The notes: generated by a model from the sequence alone, not told the origin. A DNA stretch of 64,000 nucleotides from Acidobacteriaceae bacterium (GCA_030037635.1 JASHQH010000198.1:1-64000), one strand, 5' to 3'. Positions 19,417 to 27,794 are shown, counted from the stretch's first letter. Translations and numbers: made by a program.

Positions 19417-19461
19417 ATGACTCCCGGCGTGGTGGACGAATCTTCGAGAGGAGAACCATGA
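19417..19461 (+). other. 14-codon leader ORF made by a duplicated fliQ start region
   Basis: A mini-ORF (MTPGVVDESSRGEP) starts at 19417 behind AAAGGAGACGC and ends at a TGA that overlaps the fliQ ATG as ATGA. Its Shine-Dalgarno and first codons, GGAGACGCATGACTCCCGGC, closely copy the real fliQ start, GGAGAACCATGACTCCCGAC, 41 bp downstream. It looks like a local tandem duplication of the initiation region. The arrangement would let ribosomes ending the leader restart on fliQ. Confidence 0.5.
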
Positions 19462-19727
19462 CTCCCGACCTGGTGGCGGAGCTGATGCGCCAGTTGATGC
19501 GCGAAGCCATGATCGTGGCGGCGCCGGTTCTGATTGCGGCCGCGGCACTGAGTTTTGCGTTGAGCCTGATGCAGACCCTTACCAGCCTGCAGGAGCAGTC
19601 GCTGACCTCGGTGCCGCGACTGGCCCTCATCGCGCTCATCCTGCTGGCCGGCATGCCCTGGTTTTTGGAGCGGCTGGCCAGCTACACGCGGCTGCTGTTC
19701 GGCGACTTCCGGCGCTACCTGGGGTGA
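19458..19727 (+). CDS. fliQ: flagellar export gate protein FliQ
   Basis: Two-helix component of the export gate, 89 residues, the normal size. Both hydrophobic hairpin segments are clear: VAAPVLIAAAALSFALSLMQ and LALIALILLAGMPWFLERL, with the family loop TSLQEQSLTSVPR between them. A strong GAGAGGAG site lies 6 nt before the ATG. It follows the leader ORF with a 4-bp overlap and precedes fliR by about 100 bp. Confidence 0.95.
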   Translation: MTPDLVAELMRQLMREAMIVAAPVLIAAAALSFALSLMQTLTSLQEQSLTSVPRLALIALILLAGMPWFLERLASYTRLLFGDFRRYLG

Positions 19728-19828
19728 GCGGAGCGAGCCGGGTTGGCCGCGCTTGCGCGTGATAGCGGAGTCAGAAATCCCTAACTCCGCTCACATCGCA
19801 AACACCACGAACGCCGCTTGAGGCATCC

Positions 19829-20611
19829 ATGACCGATTGGCCGACATTCTTAAGCGCGCTGACGCTGGCCCTGGTGCGGGTGAGCGGGATGGTGGCCTTC
19901 GCACCGTTTTTCTCCTCTACGGCGCTGCCTGTTCGCACCAAAGCCGTCTTTGTGGGCGCGGTGGCGTTTCTGCTGGCGCCGCTGGTGGCCGCGTTGCCCA
20001 GCGCGCATGCCTCGATCACCTTTTCGGCCATGGTGGGCGAGCTCGCTGTGGGGCTTGTCTACGGGCTTTCGCTGGCGTTGCTGAACGAGATGCTGCTCTT
20101 TGCCGGGCAGATCGTGGGATTGCAGTTCAGCTTCTCGCTGGTGAATCTGATGGACCCGGCGTCGGCCATCCAGACGCCGCTTCTGGGCGATCTTTTTCAG
20201 CTCATGGGCACGCTGGTGGTCATCACCGCGGGCCTCGACCGGATTCTGCTGGCCTCCATGGTGCGCAGCTTTCGCGCCGTGCCGCTGGGCAGCTTCGCTC
20301 TCCTGCGTCCTTCGGCTCTGGCGCTGGTGCAGGCGGCATCCGGAGTGTTTCTGGCCGCGCTGGAGCTGGCCGCACCGGTGTTGGCAGCCACCATGCTGGT
20401 GGAAATTGCCGTGGCCCTGCTGGGCAAGTTGAGCCCGCAACTGCCGGTCATGATGCTCACCGTTCCCATGAAGACGCTCACCGGGTTCGTGATCCTGACC
20501 GGCTCGCTGGCGCTGTGGCCGCGCTTCATTGAGGCGCGCTTCGCCAGCCTGGTCGACATGGCCGGGCGCCTGATCGCCATACCGGCCGCCCCAACCGGAT
20601 TCGGAGGCTGA
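19829..20611 (+). CDS. fliR: flagellar export gate protein FliR
   Basis: Membrane protein of the export gate, 260 residues, with about six hydrophobic segments. Recognisable family stretches are ALTLALVRVSGMVAFAPFFS at the N-terminus, GQIVGLQFSFSLVNLMDPAS in the centre and PQLPVMMLTVPMKTLTGF towards the C-terminus. FliR completes the FliP5Q4R1 assembly and touches FlhB. It ends 3 bp before flhB. Confidence 0.96.
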   Translation: MTDWPTFLSALTLALVRVSGMVAFAPFFSSTALPVRTKAVFVGAVAFLLAPLVAALPSAHASITFSAMVGELAVGLVYGLSLALLNEMLLFAGQIVGLQFSFSLVNLMDPASAIQTPLLGDLFQLMGTLVVITAGLDRILLASMVRSFRAVPLGSFALLRPSALALVQAASGVFLAALELAAPVLAATMLVEIAVALLGKLSPQLPVMMLTVPMKTLTGFVILTGSLALWPRFIEARFASLVDMAGRLIAIPAAPTGFGG

Positions 20612-20614
20612 ACT

Positions 20615-21754
20615 GTGCCCGGCGAGCGCACCGAACAGGCCACCGAGCACCGGCGCGAAAAAGCGCGCAAGGAAGGCGACATCCTGCACAGCCGCGAGCT
20701 GACGGGGGCGGCGGGAACCCTGGCCGGCGTGATCGCACTGGGGCTTTTGGCCGGGCCAACCATGGCGGCGTGGCGCCAGGCGTTCGCCGGATTTCTCACC
20801 CTGGGCGCCTCCCCGCGCTGGGAGCCGCAGACGCTTGCCCCTACCCTCATTGCCATGCGCCGGCTGATGATCGGCGTTCTGGCTCCCATGGCCGCGGTGA
20901 TGGCCATGGTGGCCGTGGCGGCGCTGGGCGCAGCCATGGCGCAGACCGGAGGCGTGAGCGTGCACGGCGGCGCCGTCCAATTCAAGCTGGAGCGCATCAA
21001 CCCGGTGGCCAATCTGAAAAACCTGTTCTCGCTGCGCGCCGCGGCGCGGCTGGGCAAGTCGCTTATCCCGGCGGCATTTCTGGCCGTCTTCGCCGTCCAG
21101 CGCATCGCACGGCAACTGGAGATTCCGCCGTTCTCCTCCGCGCGCCTCGAGCAGCTGGGCCACGACATTTACGGGCTGCTGCTGGCCGCGGCGTGGCTGC
21201 TGTTTGCCTGGTCGGCCATCGACTACCTGGTGGAGTGGCAGAGCCGCGAGTCGCGGCTGAAGATGAGCCGCCAGGATCTGCGCGACGAGTTCAAGGAGAC
21301 CGAAGGCAGCCCGCAGATTCGCGGCCGCATTCGCGCTCTGCAGCGCCAGATGCGCCGCCGCCGGGTGAAGACCGACGTGGCCAAAGCGGCTGTGGTGGTC
21401 ACCAATCCCACCCACTACGCCGTGGCCCTGGGCTTTGACTTCGTCACCATGGAGGCGCCCAAAGTGCTGGCCAAGGGGCGCAATCTGCTGGCCGAAGAGA
21501 TCAAAGTGGAAGCGCGCTGGGCGGGCGTGCCCCTCGTCGAGAATCCGCCGCTGGCCCAGTCACTCTACCGCACCGTCGAGGTGGGCCAGGCCATTCCGGC
21601 CGAACTGTATGCCGCGGTGGCCGCCATTCTGGCCTATCTCTACCGCCAGCGCGTGGAAGCCGAGTTGCGCGAGCGAAAGATGCGCGAGGCCCGCTCCGCG
21701 GTCTCTGGTTTCGGGCGTTCCACGCCTTCAGGTTTTGGAGGAGATTTGTCATGA
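20615..21754 (+). CDS. flhB: flagellar export switch protein FlhB
   Basis: Substrate-specificity switch of the export apparatus, 379 residues starting at GTG. The N-terminus carries the typical EQATEHRREKARKEGDI segment before the first helix, and four membrane segments follow. The cytoplasmic domain has the autocleavage site NPTH at residues 264-267, within VVVTNPTHYAVALGF. Because the NPTH site is intact, normal autocleavage and hook-to-filament switching are expected. The stop overlaps the flhA start by 4 bp. Confidence 0.97.
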   Translation: MPGERTEQATEHRREKARKEGDILHSRELTGAAGTLAGVIALGLLAGPTMAAWRQAFAGFLTLGASPRWEPQTLAPTLIAMRRLMIGVLAPMAAVMAMVAVAALGAAMAQTGGVSVHGGAVQFKLERINPVANLKNLFSLRAAARLGKSLIPAAFLAVFAVQRIARQLEIPPFSSARLEQLGHDIYGLLLAAAWLLFAWSAIDYLVEWQSRESRLKMSRQDLRDEFKETEGSPQIRGRIRALQRQMRRRRVKTDVAKAAVVVTNPTHYAVALGFDFVTMEAPKVLAKGRNLLAEEIKVEARWAGVPLVENPPLAQSLYRTVEVGQAIPAELYAAVAAILAYLYRQRVEAELRERKMREARSAVSGFGRSTPSGFGGDLS

Positions 21755-23862
21755 GTGCGGCCACGTTGCCCGCAGCAACCATCCCGGCGCGAAACTCCAT
21801 CTGGCAGCGGCTGCGCGACTACATGCTACCGCTGGCGGCCATCGGCGTGATCTTCGTCATGCTGGTGCCGGTGCCCGCCGCGGGACTGGACCTGTTGCTG
21901 GCGCTCTCCATGGCGGCATCGGCCATCGTTTTTCTCTCCGCCGTGCAGATTCGCCGCGCCGTCGAGCTTTCCGTCTTTCCCACCCTGCTGCTTTTGCTCA
22001 CCCTCTTCCGGCTCTCGCTCAACATCGCGTCCAGCCGGCGCATTCTGCTCCACGGCCAGGAGGGAACGGCGGCGGCGGGCAAGGTGATTGAGGCCTTCGG
22101 CCAGTTTGTCGTGGGCGGCAACTACGTGGTCGGCTTCGTGCTGTTTCTGGCCCTGGTGGCGATCCAGTTTCTGGTGGTCTCGCACGGCGCCGTGCGCACC
22201 GCCGAAGTGACGGCGCGCTTCACCCTGGATGCGCTGCCCGGCAAGCAGATGGCCATCGACGCCGACCTCAATGCCGGCCTGATCGACGAGGCCGAGGCGC
22301 GGCGGCGCCGCCAGGCCATCGCGCGCGAAGCCGAGTTCTATGGCGCCATGGATGGAGCGGCACGCTTCAACCAGCGCGATGCTCTTGCCACCATCCTGAT
22401 TACCGCCATCAACATCATCGCCGGCCTGCTGATCGGCACGCTGCAGCAGGGCATCGAGCTCGCCGAAGCCGCGCGCACCTATACCGTGCTGACCGTGGGC
22501 GACGGCCTAGTCACCATCATTCCGTCGCTGCTGGTATCCGTTGCCGGAGGCATCACGCTCACCCGCGCCAACTCGGCCGCCATGCTGGGCGGCGAGATCC
22601 GGCAACAGCTTCTGGGCCGGCCGGCCACGCTCTACATGGCCAGTGCCGTGTCGGCATGCATGTGCCTCATCCCAGGGCTGCCCAAGATTGCGTTTCTGGC
22701 CGTGGCCGGAGGACTGTTCGCAGGTGCGCGGCGCATCGCCGCGCAGGCCGCGATCGCGCCGGCGGCGGAGTCGGCGCCCGCCGAGAAGCAAAAGGCCGCA
22801 GGCCCCGACATGGCGGCGTTGCTCCGCCTGGAAGACCTGACGCTCGAGATCGGATTCCAGCTGATTCCGCTGGTCGACAAGAAGCAGGGCGGGCAACTGC
22901 TGGGCCGCGTGCGCGCTCTGCGCCGGCACCTGGCCGGCGAGATGGGTTTTCTGGTGCCCGCAGTGCACATCTCCGACAACCTGCGTTTGAAGCCGCGGGA
23001 GTACGTGGTCTCGCTGCGCGGCATTGAGATCGGACGCTGGCAGACCGAGGGGCCGCACCTGCTGGCGGTTTCGGGCGAGCCGGGCCGCCGCGCTCTTTCG
23101 GGCAAAGAAACGCGCGAGCCGGCCTTCGGCGTTCCCGCCATCTGGATCGCGCCCGCGCTCGAGGAGCAGGCCATCGCCGCCGGCTACTCGGTGGTGGACG
23201 CGGTCACGGTGATCACCACGCATTTGGGCGAGCTCGTCCGCCAGCATGCATGGGAGCTCTTAGGACGTGCGGAGATCAAGCGCCTGCTCGACGCCCTCAA
23301 CGAATCGCATCCCAAGCTGCTGGAAGAGCTGGTGCCCAAGCTGCTGACGCTGGGCGAGGTGGCCCGGGTGCTGGAGCAGTTGCTGCGCGAGCGCGTCTCC
23401 ATCCGCGATCTGGGCACGATTCTGGAGGCGCTGCTCGAGACCGCTCCGGTGAACAAAACTCTCGTCGCGCTGGTGGAAGCGTCGCGCCAGGCGCTGGGCC
23501 GCCGGCTGGTACGGCCGCTGCTCGACGCCGACGGCCAGCTGCCGGTGCTGCTGCTCGACCCCGCTCTCGAAGAAGAAATCCTGGCCACCCTGTCGCCGGA
23601 AACCGGCCAGCGCCTGCTGGGGGCCGCGCCTTCCGCCACGCCGCTGCTGCGCCGCCTCGCCGATTCTGTGAGATCCCTTATCGGCTCAACCTCTTCTGCG
23701 GCCCCACCCGTGCTCCTGTGCCCCAGTCCGGCGCGCTACCACGTCAGGCGCTGGCTGGAGCCGGTGTTGCCGCGCCTGGCTGTGGTTGCGGCCAGCGAAT
23801 TGCCGCCCGAGATCCGGTTGCGCCCCGTGGGCACGGTCCGTTCCGAGAGCACGGTGCGCTGA
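21751..23862 (+). CDS. flhA: flagellar export gate protein FlhA
   Basis: Large export-gate protein, 703 residues, whose ring couples proton flow to export. The N-terminal half has eight membrane segments and the FHIPEP-family signature LFRLSLNIASSRRILL. The conserved cytoplasmic loop ARFTLDALPGKQMAIDADLN follows. The C-terminal docking domain is complete (GYSVVDAVTVITTHLGELVR, LTLGEVARVLEQLL). It overlaps flhB by 4 bp. The flhF and flhG genes that often follow flhA are absent; fliA comes next. Confidence 0.97.
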   Translation: MSAATLPAATIPARNSIWQRLRDYMLPLAAIGVIFVMLVPVPAAGLDLLLALSMAASAIVFLSAVQIRRAVELSVFPTLLLLLTLFRLSLNIASSRRILLHGQEGTAAAGKVIEAFGQFVVGGNYVVGFVLFLALVAIQFLVVSHGAVRTAEVTARFTLDALPGKQMAIDADLNAGLIDEAEARRRRQAIAREAEFYGAMDGAARFNQRDALATILITAINIIAGLLIGTLQQGIELAEAARTYTVLTVGDGLVTIIPSLLVSVAGGITLTRANSAAMLGGEIRQQLLGRPATLYMASAVSACMCLIPGLPKIAFLAVAGGLFAGARRIAAQAAIAPAAESAPAEKQKAAGPDMAALLRLEDLTLEIGFQLIPLVDKKQGGQLLGRVRALRRHLAGEMGFLVPAVHISDNLRLKPREYVVSLRGIEIGRWQTEGPHLLAVSGEPGRRALSGKETREPAFGVPAIWIAPALEEQAIAAGYSVVDAVTVITTHLGELVRQHAWELLGRAEIKRLLDALNESHPKLLEELVPKLLTLGEVARVLEQLLRERVSIRDLGTILEALLETAPVNKTLVALVEASRQALGRRLVRPLLDADGQLPVLLLDPALEEEILATLSPETGQRLLGAAPSATPLLRRLADSVRSLIGSTSSAAPPVLLCPSPARYHVRRWLEPVLPRLAVVAASELPPEIRLRPVGTVRSESTVR

Positions 23863-23884
23863 CCTCGGCCAGGCCTGGGGTGGG

Positions 23885-23925
23885 CCCGGGAGCGAGGGCG
23901 GCGGGAGCGAGGGCGGCGGGGCCTG
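23885..23925. repeat. short GC-rich tandem repeat before fliA
   Basis: A unit reading GGGAGCGAGGGCGGC is repeated about 2.5 times in tandem between flhA and fliA. A related GCGGGAGCGAGGCGGGG stretch lies between fliA and fliM (24835-24851). The two flank fliA, and no function is evident. Confidence 0.5.
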
Positions 23926-23980
23926 AAAGTTCGGCGGCTCGGCCGAGCGCCGGCGCGTGAGTTTGGGGAAAGGGAAAACC

Positions 23981-24814
23981 ATGGGAGTTGAAGCGGCGAC
24001 CGCAGCCAGAGCGCCACGGCCGGCGCGTCGCACGGCGGCCGGCGGGTATCCGCCACCGGCAGCCGCGGCGGCGGCCCTCACCAGCGAGCAGGAGCGGGTG
24101 TTGCTCGAGCATCTGCCCATCGTGCGATTTCTGGCCCGGCGCATTCACGAGCGTCTGCCCCAGCACGTCGACATCGAGGACCTGGTTTCGGCGGGCGTGG
24201 TGGGTTTGATGGACGCCTTTGCCAAATTCGATCCCGCTAAGAAGGTGCAGTTCCGCAGCTACGCGCAGTTCCGCATCCGCGGCGCCATTCTCGACAGCCT
24301 GCGCACGCTCGACTGGAGTCCGCGCGAGCTCAGGCGCAAAGGCCGCGCCGTGGAGGAAGCCATTCGCGTGCTGACCGCGCGCCTGGGCCGGGCGCCCGGA
24401 GAAAACGAAATTGCCGCCGAGATGGGCGTCGAGCTCGAGGAGTACCAGCAGCTGCTGGGCGACCTGAAGGGCCTGGAGATCGGCACCCTGCACGCGGAGC
24501 GCAACGAGAGCTCGGGAGAAGAAGAGATGGCCTATGTGCCGGGACGGCCGGAGGAGGATCCGCTCTTCCGCTGCCTGCGCAGCGAGCTCCAGGAGCGGCT
24601 GGCCGACGCCATCGCGCACCTGCCCGACCGCGAGCGCCTGGTGATGACGCTCAATTACTACGAAGAGATGACCATGCGCGAGATCGGCCTGGCGCTGGGT
24701 GTGGTGGAGTCGCGCGTGTCGCAGGTGCACGCCTCGGCGGTGGTGCATCTGCGCGCCGCCTTGCGCGACCTGGCCGGGCACGGCCTGCCGGAGGCCAAGG
24801 CGCGGAGGAAGTAG
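23981..24814 (+). CDS. fliA: flagellar sigma factor (sigma-28)
   Basis: Alternative sigma factor that directs late flagellar transcription, 277 residues from ATG at 23981, preceded by a GGGAAAGGGAAAA purine tract. Region 2 is clear: LPIVRFLARRIHERLP, DIEDLVSAGVVGLMDAFAKF and FRSYAQFRIRGAILDSLRTL. Region 3 includes WSPRELRRKGRAVEEAIRVL. Region 4 has the helix-turn-helix MTMREIGLALGVVESRVSQV. It sits downstream of flhA, a common place for fliA. Its anti-sigma factor FlgM is at 34388, and a near-consensus sigma-28 promoter lies in front of it. Confidence 0.95.
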   Translation: MGVEAATAARAPRPARRTAAGGYPPPAAAAAALTSEQERVLLEHLPIVRFLARRIHERLPQHVDIEDLVSAGVVGLMDAFAKFDPAKKVQFRSYAQFRIRGAILDSLRTLDWSPRELRRKGRAVEEAIRVLTARLGRAPGENEIAAEMGVELEEYQQLLGDLKGLEIGTLHAERNESSGEEEMAYVPGRPEEDPLFRCLRSELQERLADAIAHLPDRERLVMTLNYYEEMTMREIGLALGVVESRVSQVHASAVVHLRAALRDLAGHGLPEAKARRK

Positions 24815-24896
24815 CCGGGGGAAGAGATGACGCGCGGGAGCGAGGCGGGGACAGAAGCTGCCCGCGTTGGAGATGGACCGCGAAGGGGAACCAATC

Positions 24897-25868
24897 TTGA
24901 CCGAGAAAACCCTCAAGCAGGATGAAATCGACGCCCTCTTCGAGGCTGCGCGCTCGAGTGGACCGGATGCGGCCCAAAACGAGGTGCGCGCCAAGGTGCT
25001 GCCCTACAACTTCGCGTCGGCGGGGCAGATCTCTAACGAGCAGCTGCGCGCCATCAGCATGCTGAATGATCTGTTCGCGCGCAATCTTACCCACAACCTG
25101 GCCGCATGGCTGCGCACCCGCTTCCAGGTCAACCTGGTTTCGGCCGAGCAGATCCAGTTCAACGAGTTTCTGCTGCGCATTCCCGAGATCAGCTACGTGG
25201 CTTCGGTGCGGCTGGAGCCGCTGGGCGCCGCGGCGGTGCTGCAACTGGATCTGGGGCTGGCGCCGCCCATCATCGATCTGCTTCTGGGCGGCGGCGGCAA
25301 GGACGGCCCTTTGCGCGAAGTTACTGACATCGAGGAGTCGATTCTGGCCAGCGTGGCGGAGGTGGTGTGCCGCGAGCTGACGGTGGCCTGGCAGCCGGTG
25401 GGCCTCAGCTTCAACTTCGAGCGCCGCCAGATGCAGACCCAGGTGGGGCGCATCATCGCGGTCACCGAGAAGACGCTTTGTCTGAGCTTCGAAATCCGCA
25501 TGCCGCACAGCTCGGGATTGTTGAACCTGGCGTTTCCCGCGGTCGTGGCCAACACCATCCTGCGGCGGCTGACCACGGACTGGGGCCGGCGGCGCCGTCA
25601 CGCGCCGGATGCGCGGACGCACATGGAAACGCTGGCGCGGCGCATCCGTTTTGGCTGTTCGCTGCAACTGCCCAGAGTGCCTCTGGCAGCCGGCGCGCTG
25701 GAACAGCTGAAACCCGGTTATGTGCTGCGTTTCGATGTGGGCGCCGGCGTGCTCTCCGAGTGGCGCGTCGGAGGCCAGCCCCTCTCGCTGGCCCGCGCCA
25801 TGCGCCACGGCGTTCACCGCGCGGCATCGATCGAGCGCGCTCTGCCGCGAGCCGAGGGCCGGCCATGA
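24897..25868 (+). CDS. fliM: flagellar motor switch protein FliM
   Basis: C-ring protein that binds phosphorylated CheY, 323 residues from the chosen start. I prefer TTG at 24897 because AAGGGGA lies 7 nt upstream and the protein then begins with the CheY-binding peptide, LTEKTLKQDEIDALFEA, as in other FliM proteins. An ATG at 24873 has its GGAG directly adjacent, which is too close. The middle CheC-like domain includes the LLLGGGG loop region, and the SpoA C-terminus includes GYVLRFDVGAGV. The stop overlaps fliN (ATGA). Confidence 0.94.
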   Translation: MTEKTLKQDEIDALFEAARSSGPDAAQNEVRAKVLPYNFASAGQISNEQLRAISMLNDLFARNLTHNLAAWLRTRFQVNLVSAEQIQFNEFLLRIPEISYVASVRLEPLGAAAVLQLDLGLAPPIIDLLLGGGGKDGPLREVTDIEESILASVAEVVCRELTVAWQPVGLSFNFERRQMQTQVGRIIAVTEKTLCLSFEIRMPHSSGLLNLAFPAVVANTILRRLTTDWGRRRRHAPDARTHMETLARRIRFGCSLQLPRVPLAAGALEQLKPGYVLRFDVGAGVLSEWRVGGQPLSLARAMRHGVHRAASIERALPRAEGRP

Positions 25869-26626
25869 GAACCTACTGCGATGGCTGGGTCAGCGTAGCC
25901 TCGGCTTTGTTTGCGCAGGCCCTGGCCGGCGAGCCGGAGCTGGCAGAGGCGCTCGCGGCGCCTCTGCCGGCCGGAGCGTTTGGCTTTGCCGCCGATTTAG
26001 CGGGCGATGCCGAGGGCCGCTTTGCCGTGCTCGTCGAAGGTGCGGCTCTGGAGACGCCGCTGGTGGGCGAGGGGCAGGATCAGAAGAGCGGCTGGAAGGA
26101 GCTGCTGCGCGAGACCTTCGATGCCGCCTGCGGCGAGCTGCTCGCCCAGACCGGCAAAAAATGCCAGGTCGCCGCATGCGTGGAGATCACCGAGCTCAAG
26201 CAACCTACCCGCACGTTTCATCTGCGCGCGGGTGAGCGCACCTGGACTCTGCTGGTCGAGGACGAAGTGCGCCTGACGCAGGCAGTGGAGGCGGGCGCAA
26301 CGTGCGCTCCGCAACCCGCAGCCCGGCCGGCGGACGACACCGCGCCCCCCGCTTTGAGCTCCGGGCTCGAGTTGCTGCTGGACGTCGAGCTCGAAGCCAC
26401 GCTGCGTTTTGGCTCGCGCGAGATGCCTCTGGGCGAGATTCTCGAGCTGGGGCCGGGCGATGTGGTGGAGCTCGATCGTCATGTCTCCGATCCCGTGGAC
26501 CTGGTTGTGGGCGACAAGATTGTGGCGCGGGGCGACGTGGTGCTGGTCAACGGCAACTTCGGGCTGCGCGTGACCGAGGTAGCCGTGCCCCGCAAGCGGC
26601 TGGAGAGCATCCGATGCCTCTTCTGA
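25865..26626 (+). CDS. fliN: FliN with a long N-terminal extension
   Basis: C-ring component, 253 residues, against 100-140 for many FliN proteins. The C-terminal 75 residues are a clear SpoA domain: LLLDVELEATLRFGSREMPL, ILELGPGDVVELDRHVSDPV and NGNFGLRVTEV. The first 150 residues are unusual. The piece WKELLRETFDAACGELLAQT is vaguely like a CheC/CheX helix but lacks the E-x2-N catalytic pair, so it may be a degenerate phosphatase-like domain as in FliY. The start overlaps fliM by 4 bp and the end overlaps the next ORF by 13 bp. Confidence 0.88.
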   Translation: MRTYCDGWVSVASALFAQALAGEPELAEALAAPLPAGAFGFAADLAGDAEGRFAVLVEGAALETPLVGEGQDQKSGWKELLRETFDAACGELLAQTGKKCQVAACVEITELKQPTRTFHLRAGERTWTLLVEDEVRLTQAVEAGATCAPQPAARPADDTAPPALSSGLELLLDVELEATLRFGSREMPLGEILELGPGDVVELDRHVSDPVDLVVGDKIVARGDVVLVNGNFGLRVTEVAVPRKRLESIRCLF

Positions 26627-27564
26627 GGCGCTCTGCGGCAGCGGCGGCGAGCGGCACAGCCGGAACCCGAGCGGTGCGCGACAGGCAAAACCCTTCGGCT
26701 GCGCTCGCCTGGCCGGGCCGTACACCGGCCGGCCTTTGGGTGGGAATCTTTCGCACTTGCGCCAATCCCGCCTGCGGCTATGGATGGCTGCGCCCGTGGC
26801 GCAGTCATGCGGCGCCGGTTTTCGAGTCCGGGTGGTGCTGTTCCGAGGAGTGCACCAAAGCGCAGGTCGAAGCTGCCGTGCGCCGCGAAATGGATGCGGC
26901 GGCCCGGGCGCGGGATGGCTACCGCCACCGCATTCCCCTGGGCCTGGCCATGATGGAGCAGGGCTGGATTACGCAGAAGGATTTGCGCGCGGCCCTCGGC
27001 CGGCAGCGCGCGGCGGGATTTGGCAGGCTGGGAGAATGGCTGGTGCGCCTGGAAGCCGCCAGCGAAGAGCAGGTGACGCGGGCTTTGGGCCTGCAGTGGG
27101 GTTGCCCGGTGCTGGAAATCGAGTCCCAGCACCCCGAAGCACTCAGCGCGCTCTTGCCGCGGCTGCTGGTCGATGCCTATGGCGCGCTTCCCTTGCGCGT
27201 GGCCGCAGGAAAGATTCTTTACCTGGGCTTCGAGGATCGCATCGATCCGGCTCTGGCGCTGGCGGTGGAGCGGATCACGGGGCTGCGCGTCGAAGGCGCC
27301 CTGGTGAAGGAGTCGCGTTTCCGGTCGGCGCATGCGCGCATGCTCGAAGCGCGCTTTCCTGCTTTGGAGCTGATTGACGCCGCCTCCGATTCCATTCTGG
27401 CCGGCGCCTTGACCAGGATCCTGGAGCAGACGCGCCCTGTCGAGTCGCGTCTGGCGCGCGTGCACGATTGCCTGTGGCTGCGTTTGTGGCTGCGCCCGCA
27501 GCGCGGGCCCGTGCCGGAGCTGGGCTCGATTCGCGACGTGATTGGCTCGACCTGCATGCACTGA
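26614..27564 (+). CDS. MshEN/GspE-N-like domain protein in the C-ring operon
   Basis: 316 residues from ATG at 26614, with GGAG upstream. The N-terminus has a possible zinc motif: CANPACGYGW and, 20 residues on, WCCSEEC. Then come two motifs of the type found in the N-terminal domain of type II/IV secretion ATPases (MshEN): LGLAMMEQGWITQKDLRAAL and RLGEWLVRLEAASEEQVTRA. Some such domains bind cyclic-di-GMP. No ATPase domain follows, so it is a stand-alone module. It is translationally coupled to fliN. A c-di-GMP receptor that adjusts the motor is a reasonable but untested inference. Confidence 0.7.
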   Translation: MPLLRRSAAAAASGTAGTRAVRDRQNPSAALAWPGRTPAGLWVGIFRTCANPACGYGWLRPWRSHAAPVFESGWCCSEECTKAQVEAAVRREMDAAARARDGYRHRIPLGLAMMEQGWITQKDLRAALGRQRAAGFGRLGEWLVRLEAASEEQVTRALGLQWGCPVLEIESQHPEALSALLPRLLVDAYGALPLRVAAGKILYLGFEDRIDPALALAVERITGLRVEGALVKESRFRSAHARMLEARFPALELIDAASDSILAGALTRILEQTRPVESRLARVHDCLWLRLWLRPQRGPVPELGSIRDVIGSTCMH

Positions 27565-27618
27565 GCGGCGGACGGAGGCTTTTCCCGCGGGGCGCGCGGG
27601 CATGGAGAACCTAGAGCC

Positions 27619-27730
27619 GGTTGCATAAATCCGCTTTGAAGCGCACGACTTCAGTCGTGCCGCAAAAGGCCGCATAAACATTGGGGCTTTAGCCCTGAGA
27701 GATGTTTTTCACTCGCATCAGTATGCAACC
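27619..27730. mobile_element. family A repeat with MITE-like terminal inverted repeats
   Basis: The element is bounded by perfect 9-bp inverted repeats, GGTTGCATA (27619-27627) and TATGCAACC (27722-27730). Inside is the family A core with the palindrome GCACGACTTCAGTCGTGC and GGCTTTAGCCCTGAGAGATG. A 7-bp direct repeat, GAGCCGG, lies at 27614-27620 and 27738-27744 and could be part of the element or a target duplication. There is no coding capacity. Other family A copies lack one or both ends. Confidence 0.5.
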
Positions 27731-27746
27731 AGTCCTGGAGCCGGTC

Positions 27747-27773
27747 TCATGATTCCGGCGAAACCGCCGATAG
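27747..27773 (+). promoter_or_regulatory. candidate sigma-28 promoter before cheY
   Basis: TCATGATT and GCCGATAG are separated by 11 bp, against the enterobacterial consensus TAAAGTTT-N11-GCCGATAA. The -10 box matches in seven of eight positions; the -35 box is weaker. The implied leader before the cheY start at 27795 is short but includes an AAGGGAG binding site. Confidence 0.4.
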
Positions 27774-27794
27774 GTTTTTCAAGGGAGCTTGGGC

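Noticed and set aside
19850-21415. Very long antisense open frame opposite fliR and flhB, and similar ones elsewhere
   Set aside because: His/Arg/Gln-rich translations, overlap with well-conserved genes on the other strand, no start signals; expected from high third-position GC.
26302-26613. Upstream extension of the MshEN-like ORF inside fliN
   Set aside because: Arg/Gly-rich and out of frame with fliN; the ATG at 26614 with GGAG is a better start.
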